A stretch of 64,000 bases of DNA. It comes from an uncultured Prevotella sp. (lineage in GTDB: Bacteria > Bacteroidota > Bacteroidia > Bacteroidales > Bacteroidaceae). The stretch covers positions 27,229 through 91,228 of the forward strand of contig CAMWVS010000004.1 of assembly GCA_947177775.1 (NCBI GenBank), in the 5' to 3' direction. Of the stretch, positions 28,641 to 38,538 are shown piece by piece. The translations under genes and the position numbers were made by a program. The notes below the pieces were generated by a model. The model had not been told where the DNA came from and did no database searches. It was given only the letters and a program-made list of their open reading frames with translations. Positions within the stretch are counted from its first letter, which is position 1; each line of letters begins with the position of its first letter.

Positions 28641-30788
28641 ATGAGAAAGAATTTTAAAGACATAGATATATATGCCGGTATAAAGGCTGCCGACGGCGCC
28701 GACTGGCAGAAGGCTAACGGCATTGCTCCCAACTGGAAGACTCCGGAGCACATTGAGGTTAAGCCCGTTTACACTAAAGAGGACCTTGAGGGCATGGAGC
28801 ACCTCGACTTCACGGCCGGTATCCCGCCGTTCCTGCGTGGTCCGTACTCGATGATGTATCCGTTCCGCCCGTGGACCATCCGACAGTATGCCGGATTCTC
28901 CACGGCCGAGGAATCCAACGCGTTCTACCGCCGCAACCTCGCTTCGGGACAGAAGGGTCTGTCCGTTGCGTTCGACCTGCCGACACACCGTGGCTACGAC
29001 CCCGACAACGAGCGTGTGGTCGGTGACGTGGGCAAGGCCGGAGTGTCCATCTGCAACGAGGAGAACATGAAGGTGCTCTTTGACGGCATCCCATTGAACA
29101 AGATGTCAGTATCGATGACCATGAACGGAGCCGTGCTCCCCATCCTTGCCTTCTATATCGTGGCCGGACTGGAGCAGGGAGCCAAACTCGAAGAGATGGC
29201 CGGAACGATTCAGAACGACATTCTGAAGGAGTTCATGGTGCGCAACACCTATATCTATCCGCCAGCCTTCTCAATGAAGATAATCGCCGACATCTTCGAG
29301 TACACATCGCAGAACATGCCTAAGTTCAACTCGATTTCAATCTCCGGTTATCACATGCAGGAGGCCGGTGCCACTGCCGACATAGAGTTGGCATACACCT
29401 TGGCCGACGGTATGGACTACATCCGTGCCGGTGTGAACGCCGGAATCGACATCGACGCCTTCGCTCCGCGTCTGTCGTTCTTCTGGGCCATCGGCGTGAA
29501 CCACTTCATGGAGATTGCCAAGATGCGCGCCGGCCGTCTGCTGTGGGCAAAGATTGTGAAGAGCTTCGGCGCAAAGAACCCGAAGTCGCTCGCTCTGCGC
29601 ACACACTCGCAGACATCGGGATGGTCGCTCACCGAGCAGGACCCGTTCAACAACGTGGGACGTACCTGTATCGAGGCCATGGCAGCAGTGCTCGGACACA
29701 CCCAGTCGCTGCACACCAACGCGCTTGATGAAGCCATCGCCCTTCCTACCGACTTCTCCGCGCGTATTGCCCGCAACACCCAGATCTATATCCAGAACGA
29801 GACCAAAGTCTGCAAGCAGATTGACCCGTGGGCAGGTTCCTACTATGTGGAGACGCTGACCAACGAGCTGGTTCACAAGGCATGGGAGCACATCCAGGAG
29901 ATTGAGAAGCTCGGCGGTATGGCCAAGGCCATCGAGACCGGCGTGCCCAAGATGCGCATCGAGGAGGCTGCTGCCCGCACTCAGGCCCGCATTGACTCCG
30001 GCGTACAGACAATCGTCGGTACGAACAAGTATCGTCTTGACCACGAGGACCCCATCGACATCCTCGAAGTGGACAACACCGCCGTGCGCAAGCAGCAGGA
30101 GGAGAGTCTTGCCGCCGTTCGCGCGTCGCGTGACGAGGAGGCTTGCCGCAAGGCGCTGTCCGGCTTGACGGAGTGCGTCCGCACAGGCGAAGGCAACTTG
30201 CTGGCTCACGCCATCGAGTGCGCCAAGCTGCGTTGTACATTGGGAGAGATAAGTGACGCCTGCGAGGAAATCGTGGGACGTTATAAGGCTGTAATCAGAA
30301 CTATTTCAGGCGTGTATTCATCAGAAAGCAAGAATGACAAGGACTTCGAGCTGGCATGCCAGCTGACGGAGGAGTTCGCCAAGAAGGAGGGCCGTCGCCC
30401 GCGTATCTTCGTGGCAAAGATGGGACAGGACGGTCACGACCGCGGCGCAAAGGTTGTCGCAACGGGTTATGCCGACTGCGGTTTCGACGTGGACATGGGT
30501 CCGCTCTTCCAGACTCCTGCCGAAGCAGCGCGTGAGGCAGTGGAGAACGATGTCCATGTAGTGGGCGTTTCTTCGCTTGCCGCAGGTCACAAGACGCTCG
30601 TTCCGCAACTCATCGAAGAGCTGAAGAAAGCCGGCCGCGAGGACATCATGGTCATTGCCGGCGGTGTAATTCCCGCTCAGGACTACGACTTCCTCTATCA
30701 GGCAGGCGTTGCGGCAATCTTCGGTCCCGGCACATCGGTTGCCAAGGCTGCCGTAGAGATGATGAAGATATTGCTCGACAAGGAGTAA
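28641..30788 (+). CDS. mutB: Methylmalonyl-CoA mutase, large (catalytic) subunit
   Basis: The 715-aa adenosylcobalamin enzyme has the substrate barrel ([47 protein letters not shown]) and a C-terminal B12-binding domain with [11 protein letters not shown]; His599 is the likely lower axial cobalt ligand, with Asp597 and Gly602. [14 protein letters not shown] follows as expected. Length is standard. The 94-nt space after mutA contains imperfect inverted sequence beginning AACGCAAAGACAC plus a GAGTT/AACTC hairpin. It makes or consumes methylmalonyl-CoA for propionate/succinate metabolism. Confidence 0.97.
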   Translation: MRKNFKDIDIYAGIKAADGADWQKANGIAPNWKTPEHIEVKPVYTKEDLEGMEHLDFTAGIPPFLRGPYSMMYPFRPWTIRQYAGFSTAEESNAFYRRNLASGQKGLSVAFDLPTHRGYDPDNERVVGDVGKAGVSICNEENMKVLFDGIPLNKMSVSMTMNGAVLPILAFYIVAGLEQGAKLEEMAGTIQNDILKEFMVRNTYIYPPAFSMKIIADIFEYTSQNMPKFNSISISGYHMQEAGATADIELAYTLADGMDYIRAGVNAGIDIDAFAPRLSFFWAIGVNHFMEIAKMRAGRLLWAKIVKSFGAKNPKSLALRTHSQTSGWSLTEQDPFNNVGRTCIEAMAAVLGHTQSLHTNALDEAIALPTDFSARIARNTQIYIQNETKVCKQIDPWAGSYYVETLTNELVHKAWEHIQEIEKLGGMAKAIETGVPKMRIEEAAARTQARIDSGVQTIVGTNKYRLDHEDPIDILEVDNTAVRKQQEESLAAVRASRDEEACRKALSGLTECVRTGEGNLLAHAIECAKLRCTLGEISDACEEIVGRYKAVIRTISGVYSSESKNDKDFELACQLTEEFAKKEGRRPRIFVAKMGQDGHDRGAKVVATGYADCGFDVDMGPLFQTPAEAAREAVENDVHVVGVSSLAAGHKTLVPQLIEELKKAGREDIMVIAGGVIPAQDYDFLYQAGVAAIFGPGTSVAKAAVEMMKILLDKE

Positions 30789-30797
30789 TTCTATTTC

Positions 30798-30951
30798 AAG
30801 GAGATAGAAGAAGATAAAAGGAGAAAGAGGGAGATAGAGGACAACGGTCTTAGTTCTTGCAACAAGACATAGGTCCTTTATCTCCCTCTTTCTCCTTTTA
30901 TCTTCTTCTTTTTTCTTCTTTCTCCCTTTTTCTCCTTCTATCTTCTTTATT
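30798..30951. terminator. Purine/pyrimidine-asymmetric hairpin after mutB
   Basis: A perfect 29-bp stem: purine-only left arm 30808-30836 and pyrimidine-only right arm 30879-30907. A further pyrimidine tract continues to about 30951 and can also pair with 30798-30818. It lies between the convergent mutB and HAD genes. Confidence 0.8.
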
Positions 30952-30952
30952 A

Positions 30953-31738
30953 TCAAATAACGTTGAAATGGCGCAGGGCGTTCATGACGCCGTCGTCATC
31001 GACCGCCGTCGTCACATAGTCGGCCACGGCTTTCACGTCGTCGCCGCCATTTCCCATGGCCACACCAATGCCGGCACGGCGGATTATGGATATGTCGTTG
31101 CCGCCGTCACCGAAGGCCATCGTCTCCGAGATGTCGAGACCGAGATGACGGGTCATTGCCACGAGCCCCTTGCCCTTGTCCGCCCCGTCGGCCGTAATGT
31201 CAGTGAAAGCCGGATGCCACCGTCCGGAGACGCAGCCGCCGACACGTGACATGAGTTTCTGCTCCTGTTCCGGAGAGCAGAACGACGTCACCTGCAGGAC
31301 CTTTCCGGCCAGCACTTCGTCTGCCGGGCGGTCAATGTCGAGGTTGCTCACGTTGAGTTCGCCGCGGAAGACGCGGTCTACAATCTCGCGGGCGTTGCCA
31401 TAGACGGCTATGCCACGGTCGCCGGCCACGATACATGGGTAGCCTTCAGCGATGGCGTCGGCCGTCAGTGTCAGCACATCGGCCGTCGGGATAGGGGTGC
31501 TGCATACTTCTTTGTCACCCACGAAACAGTAGGCCCCGTTGGTCGTGATGTATCCGTCGACGAGGTGTTCAATGGCCCCGATGTTGTTGATAATCTGTAT
31601 TGGACGTCCGGTTGAGATGAATATCTTCACTCCTTGCGCCTTGGCTGCTTCGAGCGCTTCTACGGTTGACAGCGGAATCTCATGGGTCTTGAGGCTGCAC
31701 AGCGTGCCGTCGATGTCGAAAAACAAACTTTTAATCAT
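30953..31738 (-). CDS. Cof-type HAD-superfamily hydrolase
   Basis: The 261-aa phosphatase starts MIKSLFFDIDGTL, with the catalytic DxD pair (Asp8 and Asp10). Motif II is ISTGRP, and GKGLVAMTRHLG and FGDGGNDISIIRRAG carry motifs III and IV. The type IIB cap is present. Substrates of the Cof group are sugar phosphates or cofactor phosphates; none can be named. The frame is open to 31810, but the promoter element at 31765-31772 rules that start out; ATG 31744 (MTMIKS) is the alternative. It converges with mutB. Confidence 0.9.
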   Translation of the reverse strand: MIKSLFFDIDGTLCSLKTHEIPLSTVEALEAAKAQGVKIFISTGRPIQIINNIGAIEHLVDGYITTNGAYCFVGDKEVCSTPIPTADVLTLTADAIAEGYPCIVAGDRGIAVYGNAREIVDRVFRGELNVSNLDIDRPADEVLAGKVLQVTSFCSPEQEQKLMSRVGGCVSGRWHPAFTDITADGADKGKGLVAMTRHLGLDISETMAFGDGGNDISIIRRAGIGVAMGNGGDDVKAVADYVTTAVDDDGVMNALRHFNVI

Positions 31739-31764
31739 CGTCATTACAATTAAATTTCGTCGTG

Positions 31765-31772
31765 CAAAGGTA
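31765..31772 (-). promoter_or_regulatory. Promoter -7 element of the HAD gene
   Basis: TACCTTTG on the minus strand, 26 nt before ATG 31738; it sits inside the longer open frame and so decides the start. Confidence 0.55.
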
Positions 31773-31989
31773 CATAAAAAACCGTATCTTCTGCCATGCC
31801 GGACCGCCAAAGACGCCGTTTCTGTTCACGTCCGGACCATTCGGAACCGCTTTTTATGCTGAAAAAGATTTAAATAACGCCCCCCATTGGCAATATTCCG
31901 CGCACTCCTTGCGTTATATAATAAAGCGGCGGTGCGCTTGCATCCCTCCCGCAACCATTTCGTAAAAACCGACAAAAGAACCCGCAATC

Positions 31990-32769
31990 ATGAACATTCC
32001 GTCTTTAGCCGAACTAACCGGCATCGTCAAGGAAGCCTCCGGGCTTATGCTGACCGACAGTTTTGATATTTCCAGGAAAGAAGGCTATTCAAACATAGTC
32101 ACCTCATCGGACGTTGCCGTACAGGATTTCCTTTGCGGACGGCTGGCTTCATTGCTCCCAGGCAGCGGCTTCCTCTGCGAAGAGGAAGATATCCACGACA
32201 CGTCCCACGCCCTGACATGGATTATCGACCCCATCGACGGAACGGCCAACTACAGCCGCGGCATAGCCCAGTGCGCCATCAGTGTGGCGTTGAAGCGTGA
32301 CCGTGACATTGTGCTTGGCGTTGTCTATCTGCCGCGCACGGGCGAACTCTTCACCGCCGAACGTGGCGGCGGAGCGTTTCTCAACGGCCGGCGCATAAGC
32401 GTGTCCGCCCGTCCGTTCGCCGACGCGGTGATGTGTACGGCCCTACCGGTCTATCATAAGGAACATGCCGGTGTCTGTTCATCTGTCATCCTCGATACGT
32501 TCATGGAGTGCAACGACATCCGCCGTTTCGGCGCAGCCGCTCCCGAACTGTGCTATCTGGCCCTTGGACACTGCGAACTTTACTTCGAATACCTGCTCAG
32601 CCCGTGGGATTTTGCCGCTGCGTCGCTAATCCTGACTGAGGCCGGCGGGACTCTGACTGACCTTGCCGGCCGGCCGCTCACATACACGAAGCCGTCGGGA
32701 GTGATAGCCGGCAACAGCCGTGAGAATCATGGAAAATTGCTGGAGATAGTGAAGCGGTATATCGGCTGA
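31990..32769 (+). CDS. Inositol monophosphatase-family phosphatase
   Basis: The 259-aa protein has the metal-binding signatures of the Mg2+/Li+-dependent phosphatases: EEEDI, WIIDPIDGTANYSRG near residue 77, and WDFAAASLILTEAGG near residue 203. The family includes inositol monophosphatase, 3'-phosphoadenosine-5'-phosphate phosphatase (CysQ) and fructose-1,6-bisphosphatase activities; the sequence does not decide between them. It is a single gene with a terminator at 32837-32870. Confidence 0.92.
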   Translation: MNIPSLAELTGIVKEASGLMLTDSFDISRKEGYSNIVTSSDVAVQDFLCGRLASLLPGSGFLCEEEDIHDTSHALTWIIDPIDGTANYSRGIAQCAISVALKRDRDIVLGVVYLPRTGELFTAERGGGAFLNGRRISVSARPFADAVMCTALPVYHKEHAGVCSSVILDTFMECNDIRRFGAAAPELCYLALGHCELYFEYLLSPWDFAAASLILTEAGGTLTDLAGRPLTYTKPSGVIAGNSRENHGKLLEIVKRYIG

Positions 32770-32836
32770 GGCAGCTTGATATATTTTTTTTGATTTCTGC
32801 AATTCTTTTTGATTTCCGTAAATGTATAAAATAGAA

Positions 32837-32870
32837 AAACGACCGGAACAGATATCCGGCCGTTTTTTTT
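32837..32870 (+). terminator. Terminator of the IMPase-family gene
   Basis: AACGACCGGA pairs with TCCGGCCGTT (one mismatch) and is followed by eight T. Confidence 0.85.
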
Positions 32871-33040
32871 ATGCGTGTCATATATAGTGTGGTCATTGGA
32901 TAGTATTATCCTGGAAAAGAACCATACGTAGCTCTTTAATATAGGTATGGACTGATACCGATGACTTTCTTATATATGTTTCTTATGTGTGTTTGAGGCA
33001 TCCTCATCTCTTGTTTCTTCCACCGTGTCATCCGTCATAT

Positions 33041-34873
33041 TCAGAACGGAAAGAGGAGCGGTAGCAGGAAAGTCATGACTACGCCCATTATGATTTGGAG
33101 CGGCAGACCGACCTTGACATAGTCGCTGAACGTATATTCGCCGGCGTGCATGACGAGCGCGTTGGGCGGTGTGGAGAATGGAGAGGCGAAGCACATGCTT
33201 GCTCCCAGCGTCACGGCAAACAGAAGCGGGTAGGGGCTTACACCGATTTCAACGGCCGACGACATCGCTATGGGAGCCATGAGGACGGCGGTGGCGGTGT
33301 TGCTGATGAACATCGTGAGCAGTGAGGTGGTGAAATAGATTCCGGCCAGGAGCACCGTGGGACCGACGCTGCCAAGCGACGCCACGAGCGAGTGGGAAAT
33401 CATGGCCGATGTTCCGGTCTTCTCCAGTGCTACGGACATGGGCATCATGGCTGCAATCAAGACTATGCTCTCCCAGTTGATGGTCTTATAGGCCGCCTCG
33501 ACATTTCGGAAACAGCCGCAGAGAACCATCAGCAGGCCGGCTGCCATTACGGCTGTAACGGGAGCTATGGGTATGAAGTCAAACACCATCATGGCTATCA
33601 TGGCCAGCATGATGACGGCGGCCAGCGGTGCGCGGTAGTTCAGCGTCACCTGCTGGGCCTGTTGCTCTGGCTGTCCAAGCACCACCCAGTCGCTCTCCTG
33701 CTCGTCAAGCCGCGAGATGTTGGTCCACTTTCCCTGCACGAGCAGGACGTCGCCCGACTGGAGTTTCTCTTCCGGCAGCCCGGTCATGATGTAGTTTCCG
33801 GAACGCTTGATGCCGAGAACGTTGATGTCGTAGCGCTCGCGGAAGCCCGAGTTGCGCAGCGTCGTGCCGAGTAGGCGCGATGTCGGTATGAGGACAATCT
33901 CGGCAATGCCGATGTCATAGAAGTCGATGTTGTTGTTGTCGAGCCGCTTCAGGCCGTTGCTTTTGGCAAACTTGTCCATGACGGTGGTGTCGCCGGTGAG
34001 ATAGACGATGTCTCCGGCCGAAAGAATACTGTCCGGGCCGGCAAGGCTTTGGCGCACGTTGCGTATCAGTCCGCTGCGGTCGGTGCTCTCGCTGCGTATC
34101 TCTATGATGGACAGTCCGTACCGGCCGCGGAGGTTCAGTTCCGCAACGGTTTTGTTCTTTATGGCCGACTGCTCCTTGATCTGATACCGCCGCAGACCGT
34201 TGACGAGCTGATATTCCTCCACCAGCTCGTCGAGTGTCTTGCTTCCGCCAGTCCTGCCGACGCCGCTTCCTTTCTTCTTGTAGAGAAACATCCGTGTGAG
34301 CGGAAGCATGACGACGATTCCCACGGCGATACATATCAGGCCCACAGGCAGGAACGAAAAGAATTTCAGCGGGGCATGGCCGGCCGCTGTCAGGGCGTCC
34401 TGTATGACGAGGTTTGGCGGTGTACCGATGAGCGTCAGCATTCCGCCCATGCTGCTGGCAAAGGCCAGAGGCATGAGAAGACGTCCGGGGCGCATGTTGG
34501 CCTGTGCCGCCATGCTCACTACGATTGGCATCATCAATGCCACCGTTCCCGTATTGCTGATGAAGGCCCCTATCACGGCCGTCACGATGATGACGAGCAG
34601 GAATATGCGTGTCTCGCTTCCGGCTGCCAGTTTCATTATCCGTTGGCTGGCCGCCTTGGCCAGACCGGTCTGGAGTATGGCTCCTCCCACTACGAAGAGC
34701 CCCACCATCATGATCACTACCGTAGATGAGAAGCCGGAAAGTGCCTCCTCGGGCGTTAGTATGCCGAGCAGGAGCATGGCTGTCAGGGCGCAAAGGGCAA
34801 CGATGTCTGCACGGATGCGTCCGCTGATGAAAAGTATTACGGTTATGGCGAGGATGATGATTGTCGCTGTCAT
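33041..34873 (-). CDS. SLC13/DASS-type transporter with TrkA-C domains
   Basis: The product is 610 aa from MTATIIILAITVILF; an upstream in-frame ATG at 34918 would add a charged tail before the first helix and is less likely. Membrane blocks lie at about residues 1-195 and 395-610 around two cytoplasmic TrkA-C domains (YGLSIIEIRS to about 290; DINVLGIKRSGNYI to about 360). The Na+/dicarboxylate signature-like segment SNTATAVLMAPIA is near residue 545, with GTPPNLV near residue 145. It would import sulfate, dicarboxylate or a similar anion with Na+. It is a single gene. Confidence 0.9.
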   Translation of the reverse strand: MTATIIILAITVILFISGRIRADIVALCALTAMLLLGILTPEEALSGFSSTVVIMMVGLFVVGGAILQTGLAKAASQRIMKLAAGSETRIFLLVIIVTAVIGAFISNTGTVALMMPIVVSMAAQANMRPGRLLMPLAFASSMGGMLTLIGTPPNLVIQDALTAAGHAPLKFFSFLPVGLICIAVGIVVMLPLTRMFLYKKKGSGVGRTGGSKTLDELVEEYQLVNGLRRYQIKEQSAIKNKTVAELNLRGRYGLSIIEIRSESTDRSGLIRNVRQSLAGPDSILSAGDIVYLTGDTTVMDKFAKSNGLKRLDNNNIDFYDIGIAEIVLIPTSRLLGTTLRNSGFRERYDINVLGIKRSGNYIMTGLPEEKLQSGDVLLVQGKWTNISRLDEQESDWVVLGQPEQQAQQVTLNYRAPLAAVIMLAMIAMMVFDFIPIAPVTAVMAAGLLMVLCGCFRNVEAAYKTINWESIVLIAAMMPMSVALEKTGTSAMISHSLVASLGSVGPTVLLAGIYFTTSLLTMFISNTATAVLMAPIAMSSAVEIGVSPYPLLFAVTLGASMCFASPFSTPPNALVMHAGEYTFSDYVKVGLPLQIIMGVVMTFLLPLLFPF

Positions 34874-34930
34874 ATATATTATATGCTTATTGGTTTTCTG
34901 TTTTGTAAGCGGACACAATCAGTCTATATA

Positions 34931-35026
34931 GCGTAAACGCAAAGACGCGAGAAATTCGGAGTGCCATTGCAATGGAACAGATATCACAAGCGGCGGCTTG
35001 ACGCCTTTTTGTATCTGCGTTTACGT
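34931..35026. repeat. Long-range inverted repeat after the DUF3298-type gene
   Basis: GCGTAAACGCA (34931-34941) pairs with TGCGTTTACGT (35016-35026); AAAGACGC follows the left arm. It is a weaker member of the GCAAAG hairpin group, 57 nt after the minus-strand stop at 35083. Confidence 0.6.
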
Positions 35027-35082
35027 CATACGGATTGGTTGTGGCGTTATGATTGATGATATTTACGTTGCTGTGGATACTG

Positions 35083-35880
35083 TCAGCGTTCTATCATGTT
35101 GCGCCCTTCCTGTGTCAGGTATGGCCAGACTTTGTCGTACGGGATTGTGAACGATGGCTGTCCGGCAGCATACGGTGCTATCTCGTATTGCTGATAGACG
35201 AACTTGACGCCATCTTTAGTCAGATACGGGTCATACTGCGGCAGCGGCAGGAAGTCTAATCCGCTTTCTGTCATCAGCATTTCCGCCAGATTGTCGTCGG
35301 TCGTTACCTCTTCACCGTTTTCCTTGAAGTACGTCCGCAGTCCTTCCTTTATCATGGTGCGGAACTCGTCGGTGTTGACGTTGCACATCATTTCAACACA
35401 GAAACGCCGTCCGTCCGACTTGCGGAATGTTGTTCCTGTGCTTGTGCCCATGCCGTGGGCACCGCCCATATAGCTGTAGCTTGAGGCCGTGAATGTCACT
35501 GCGCGGTCTGTATCATACATCTTTCTGATGTCCATGCTGCATGAATACGGAGGTCTGCTCTCGTCGCCGACGTCGCCATATTCTTCTTTCAGTTTTCCAT
35601 CGATAGTGTTTCCGTAGTATGCCAGAAGCGAATCGCTTTTCTGCAGGTCGCCATAATATGTGCCACCGAGGTTCTCGTTCACATATTCTGCGATGGCGTT
35701 GACCAGCACCTGATTGCCGGCTGTGGGGTAGTCGACAATAATTTTGACCTCGCTCGCCTTTGTATTCTGTTCAAACTTGACAGAGTCTGTTTTCAGTCCT
35801 TTGGACTCCGTTCCGCTTCCGGAACCACATCCCATCATGGCAATGGCCATGATGGAGGCGCATAGAAATGTCTTTTTCAT
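35083..35880 (-). CDS. Lipoprotein with DUF4163/DUF3298 (RsiV-like) domains
   Basis: The 265-aa protein has a lipobox MMGC (Cys18), then a Gly/Ser-rich linker. The region to about residue 160 contains YSYMGGAHGMGTSTGTTF, the signature of DUF3298-type proteins. The C-terminus ends FTIPYDKVWPYLTQEGRNM, typical of the RsiV-like module. RsiV in Bacillus binds lysozyme, but most Bacteroidetes members have no known role. It is a single gene upstream of an array of 22-bp repeats. Confidence 0.85.
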   Translation of the reverse strand: MKKTFLCASIMAIAMMGCGSGSGTESKGLKTDSVKFEQNTKASEVKIIVDYPTAGNQVLVNAIAEYVNENLGGTYYGDLQKSDSLLAYYGNTIDGKLKEEYGDVGDESRPPYSCSMDIRKMYDTDRAVTFTASSYSYMGGAHGMGTSTGTTFRKSDGRRFCVEMMCNVNTDEFRTMIKEGLRTYFKENGEEVTTDDNLAEMLMTESGLDFLPLPQYDPYLTKDGVKFVYQQYEIAPYAAGQPSFTIPYDKVWPYLTQEGRNMIER

Positions 35881-35992
35881 AATTCCATTTGTTTTTTTAA
35901 TGTGTTTAAATCTGATGTGTCATCGTGCCTCTTAAGGTTCGTTCCGCCGTCGCCGTGAAGTGACACGGGCTGTCTTGCCAGGCAATATGGGC

Positions 35993-36080
35993 CATGTTAC
36001 TTTCCAACTATGACTCATATTACAGAATAAAAAGAGTCATATTACAGAATAAAATGACTTATATAACTTTTATAACTTTT
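35993..36080. repeat. 22-bp-period AT-rich array
   Basis: Two copies of TCATATTACAGAATAAAA start at 36015 and 36037 (period 22). A weaker unit precedes them (from 35993, CATGTTAC...ACTATGAC) and another follows (TTATATAACTTTTATAAC). It occupies the 332-bp gap between the DUF3298-type gene and pgk. Confidence 0.7.
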
Positions 36081-36149
36081 CCGGTTCTGCACCATTGAGC
36101 TCATGCCGTGGGCGGACGGGTTCTTGCATACCGGCGTCTGGAAAACAAA

Positions 36150-36183
36150 GAGGGCGGCTCAGTGTTGTCATTGGGCCGCCCTC
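36150..36183 (-). terminator. pgk terminator
   Basis: GAGGGCGGC/GCCGCCCTC stem; on the minus strand it is followed by TTTGTTTTCC. Confidence 0.85.
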
Positions 36184-36212
36184 GGATTGTTGCTTATCAG
36201 TAAGTGTATTTC

Positions 36213-37463
36213 TTATTCACCCTTGATGGCTGCTACGCCGGGCAGAATCTTACCCTCGATAGCCTCAAGCAGCGCGCCTCCACCGGTAGAGATGTAGCTC
36301 ACTTTGTCGGCCATGCCGAATTTGTTGATGCAAGCAACGGAGTCGCCACCGCCTATGAGTGAGAAAGCTCCGTTTGCAGTTGCCTTTGCGATGGCTTCGG
36401 CAATCACCTTTGAACCGCCGGCGAAGTTGTCGAATTCGAATACACCGGCCGGACCGTTCCATAAGATTGTCTTTGCGTCCTCGATGGCTGCGGCAAATTT
36501 CTGACTTGTTTCAGGACCTGCATCCAGACCTTCCCAGCCTTCAGGGATGTCGTTAACCTGACAAACCTTCGTATTGCAGTCGTTCTTGAAGTCGTCGCCG
36601 GCGATGCAGTCTGTGCCGAGCACAAGATTCACACCGTTTTCCTTAGCCTTCTTGATGATATCGAGAGCCAGGTCGAGCTTGTCGTTCTCGCAGATTGAGT
36701 TGCCGACGTTGCCGCCCAGAGCCTTTGCGAATGTGTATGTCATACCGCCGCAGAGGATGAGATTGTCAACCTTTCCCAGCAAATTCTCGATGATACCGAT
36801 CTTTGTAGATACCTTTGAACCGCCCATGATAGCTGTAAACGGACGTTTGATGTTGCTCAATACGTTGTCAACGGCCTGCACTTCCTTCTCCATCAGATAG
36901 CCCAGCATCTTGTTGTCAGCATCGAAGTAGTCGGCGATGACAGCGGTAGAGGCGTGCTTGCGGTGAGCCGTACCGAAGGCATCCATCACGTAGCAGTCGG
37001 CGTAGCTTGCCAGTTTCTTTGCAAAGTCCTTCTGACGACCTTTCATTTCCTTCTTTGCCTCGTCATATTCGGGAGTGCCTTTCTCTACACCAACAGGTTT
37101 GCCTTCCTCCTCTGCGTAGTAGCGCAGGTTTTCGAGCAGCAGGGCCTCGCCCGGTTTCAGAGCTGCGGCAGCCTCGTCGGCATTTGCGCAGTCATCGGCA
37201 AATTTCACTTCAACACCAAGGGCTGCAGAAACGTTCTTCACAATCTGGGAGAGTGAAAGTTCGGGCTTTTTCTTTCCTTTGGGTTTGCCCATGTGGCTCA
37301 TCATGATGAGAGCACCGCCATCGTTGAGCACTTTCTTGAGTGTAGGGAGAGCGCCGCGGATACGTGTCTCGTCGGTTACATTACCATTTTCGTCCAAGGG
37401 TACGTTGAAGTCCACGCGAACGATTGCCTTCTTACCGGCAAAGTTGAATTGTTCGATAGTCAT
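36213..37463 (-). CDS. pgk: Phosphoglycerate kinase
   Basis: The 416-aa glycolytic kinase converts 1,3-bisphosphoglycerate and ADP to 3-phosphoglycerate and ATP. The start [20 protein letters not shown] holds the phosphoglycerate signature; [29 protein letters not shown] and [14 protein letters not shown] are all present. Length is normal. It is transcribed alone from a promoter near 37528 and ended by the hairpin at 36150. Confidence 0.98.
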   Translation of the reverse strand: MTIEQFNFAGKKAIVRVDFNVPLDENGNVTDETRIRGALPTLKKVLNDGGALIMMSHMGKPKGKKKPELSLSQIVKNVSAALGVEVKFADDCANADEAAAALKPGEALLLENLRYYAEEEGKPVGVEKGTPEYDEAKKEMKGRQKDFAKKLASYADCYVMDAFGTAHRKHASTAVIADYFDADNKMLGYLMEKEVQAVDNVLSNIKRPFTAIMGGSKVSTKIGIIENLLGKVDNLILCGGMTYTFAKALGGNVGNSICENDKLDLALDIIKKAKENGVNLVLGTDCIAGDDFKNDCNTKVCQVNDIPEGWEGLDAGPETSQKFAAAIEDAKTILWNGPAGVFEFDNFAGGSKVIAEAIAKATANGAFSLIGGGDSVACINKFGMADKVSYISTGGGALLEAIEGKILPGVAAIKGE

Positions 37464-37527
37464 AATTGCTATATATTTTTTAAGTTTATGTGATACCTCG
37501 AATATATTTTATATATGTTAGCGAACG

Positions 37528-37535
37528 CAAAGTTA
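37528..37535 (-). promoter_or_regulatory. Promoter -7 element of pgk
   Basis: TAACTTTG on the minus strand, 64 nt before the ATG. Confidence 0.6.
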
Positions 37536-37648
37536 GTAAATTAAATCAATAAAGCCGGTACCATGGTGGCGTTTTTATATATTTTTTACGGCATTGTTAT
37601 GGAAATGCAATATAGACTTTACAATATTCGGACATTCTGACGCCTTTG

Positions 37649-37680
37649 TTTGGTCTTTACCGTTAAAATGATTAATTTTG
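37649..37680 (+). promoter_or_regulatory. Complete-looking promoter of queC
   Basis: TTTG (37649-37652), 20 nt spacer, TAATTTTG (37673-37680): both halves of the Bacteroidetes primary-sigma consensus at the usual spacing, 29 nt before the ATG. Confidence 0.75.
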
Positions 37681-37709
37681 CGTGAACTAAAACATACATA
37701 TATCTTAGA

Positions 37710-38363
37710 ATGAAAGACTCTGTAATAATAGTCAGTGGAGGTATGGACAGTACAACCATGCTGTATGAGTATCGTGATCGCATAGCGATAGCTCTGTCGT
37801 TTGACTACGGCAGCAACCATAATGCCAGGGAAATTCCTTTTGCCCGTCTTCATTGCGAGCGGCTCGGAATACGCCACATTGTCATTAATCTCGACTTCAT
37901 GCACCAATACTTCAAGAGCTCGCTGCTTTCCGGTGCCGATGCCATCCCCGATGGCCATTATGCCGACGAAAACATGAAGTCCACTGTTGTTCCGTTCCGC
38001 AACGGTATCATGCTTTCCATAGCTACAGGCATAGCCGAAAGTAACGGTCTGAAGCATGTCATGATGGCTAATCATGGTGGCGACCACACCATCTATCCTG
38101 ATTGTCGTCCCGGGTTTGTATCGGCGTTCAGTGCGGCAACGGCCGCCGGAACCTACGATGGTGTGACTGTGGAGGCTCCTTATACTGGTATAACCAAAAC
38201 CGACATAGCCCGTCGCGGCCATGCCTTGGGCATAGACTACAGCGAAACCTGGTCGTGCTATAAGGGCGGTGAACATCATTGCGGCCGTTGCGGCACTTGT
38301 GTCGAGCGACGCGAGGCACTTGCCGGTGCCGGGATTGACGACACAACGGTCTATAATCTTTAG
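37710..38363 (+). CDS. queC: 7-cyano-7-deazaguanine synthase
   Basis: The 217-aa ATP-pyrophosphatase makes preQ0 for queuosine synthesis. The ATP loop is SGGMDSTT (residues 9-16). The C-terminal zinc site reads CYKGGEHHCGRCGTCVER (Cys near 191, 199, 202, 205). The length matches. queD, queE and queF are not adjacent here. No preQ1 riboswitch is apparent in the 29-nt leader. Confidence 0.95.
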   Translation: MKDSVIIVSGGMDSTTMLYEYRDRIAIALSFDYGSNHNAREIPFARLHCERLGIRHIVINLDFMHQYFKSSLLSGADAIPDGHYADENMKSTVVPFRNGIMLSIATGIAESNGLKHVMMANHGGDHTIYPDCRPGFVSAFSAATAAGTYDGVTVEAPYTGITKTDIARRGHALGIDYSETWSCYKGGEHHCGRCGTCVERREALAGAGIDDTTVYNL

Positions 38364-38538
38364 AAATTGAAAACCTGTGAGCAGTCCGGCCGTTATGCCA
38401 TCCTGCCCACAGGCGTCCAAAAGGACTCGACGTGGAATGTCGGGCGGTGTGAAAGTGCATATTGTGTCATCGTATAGAGCCGGTATTCCTTGCTCTAAGC
38501 CGCCCGTCATTCTTTAGTCTTTACGTGCCGGTGATGTA

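Noticed and set aside
26693..30788. Horizontal transfer of mutAB or a mobile element in the 20-31 kb region
   Set aside because: No integrase, transposase, terminal repeats or tRNA gene is present, and codon use resembles the neighbours.
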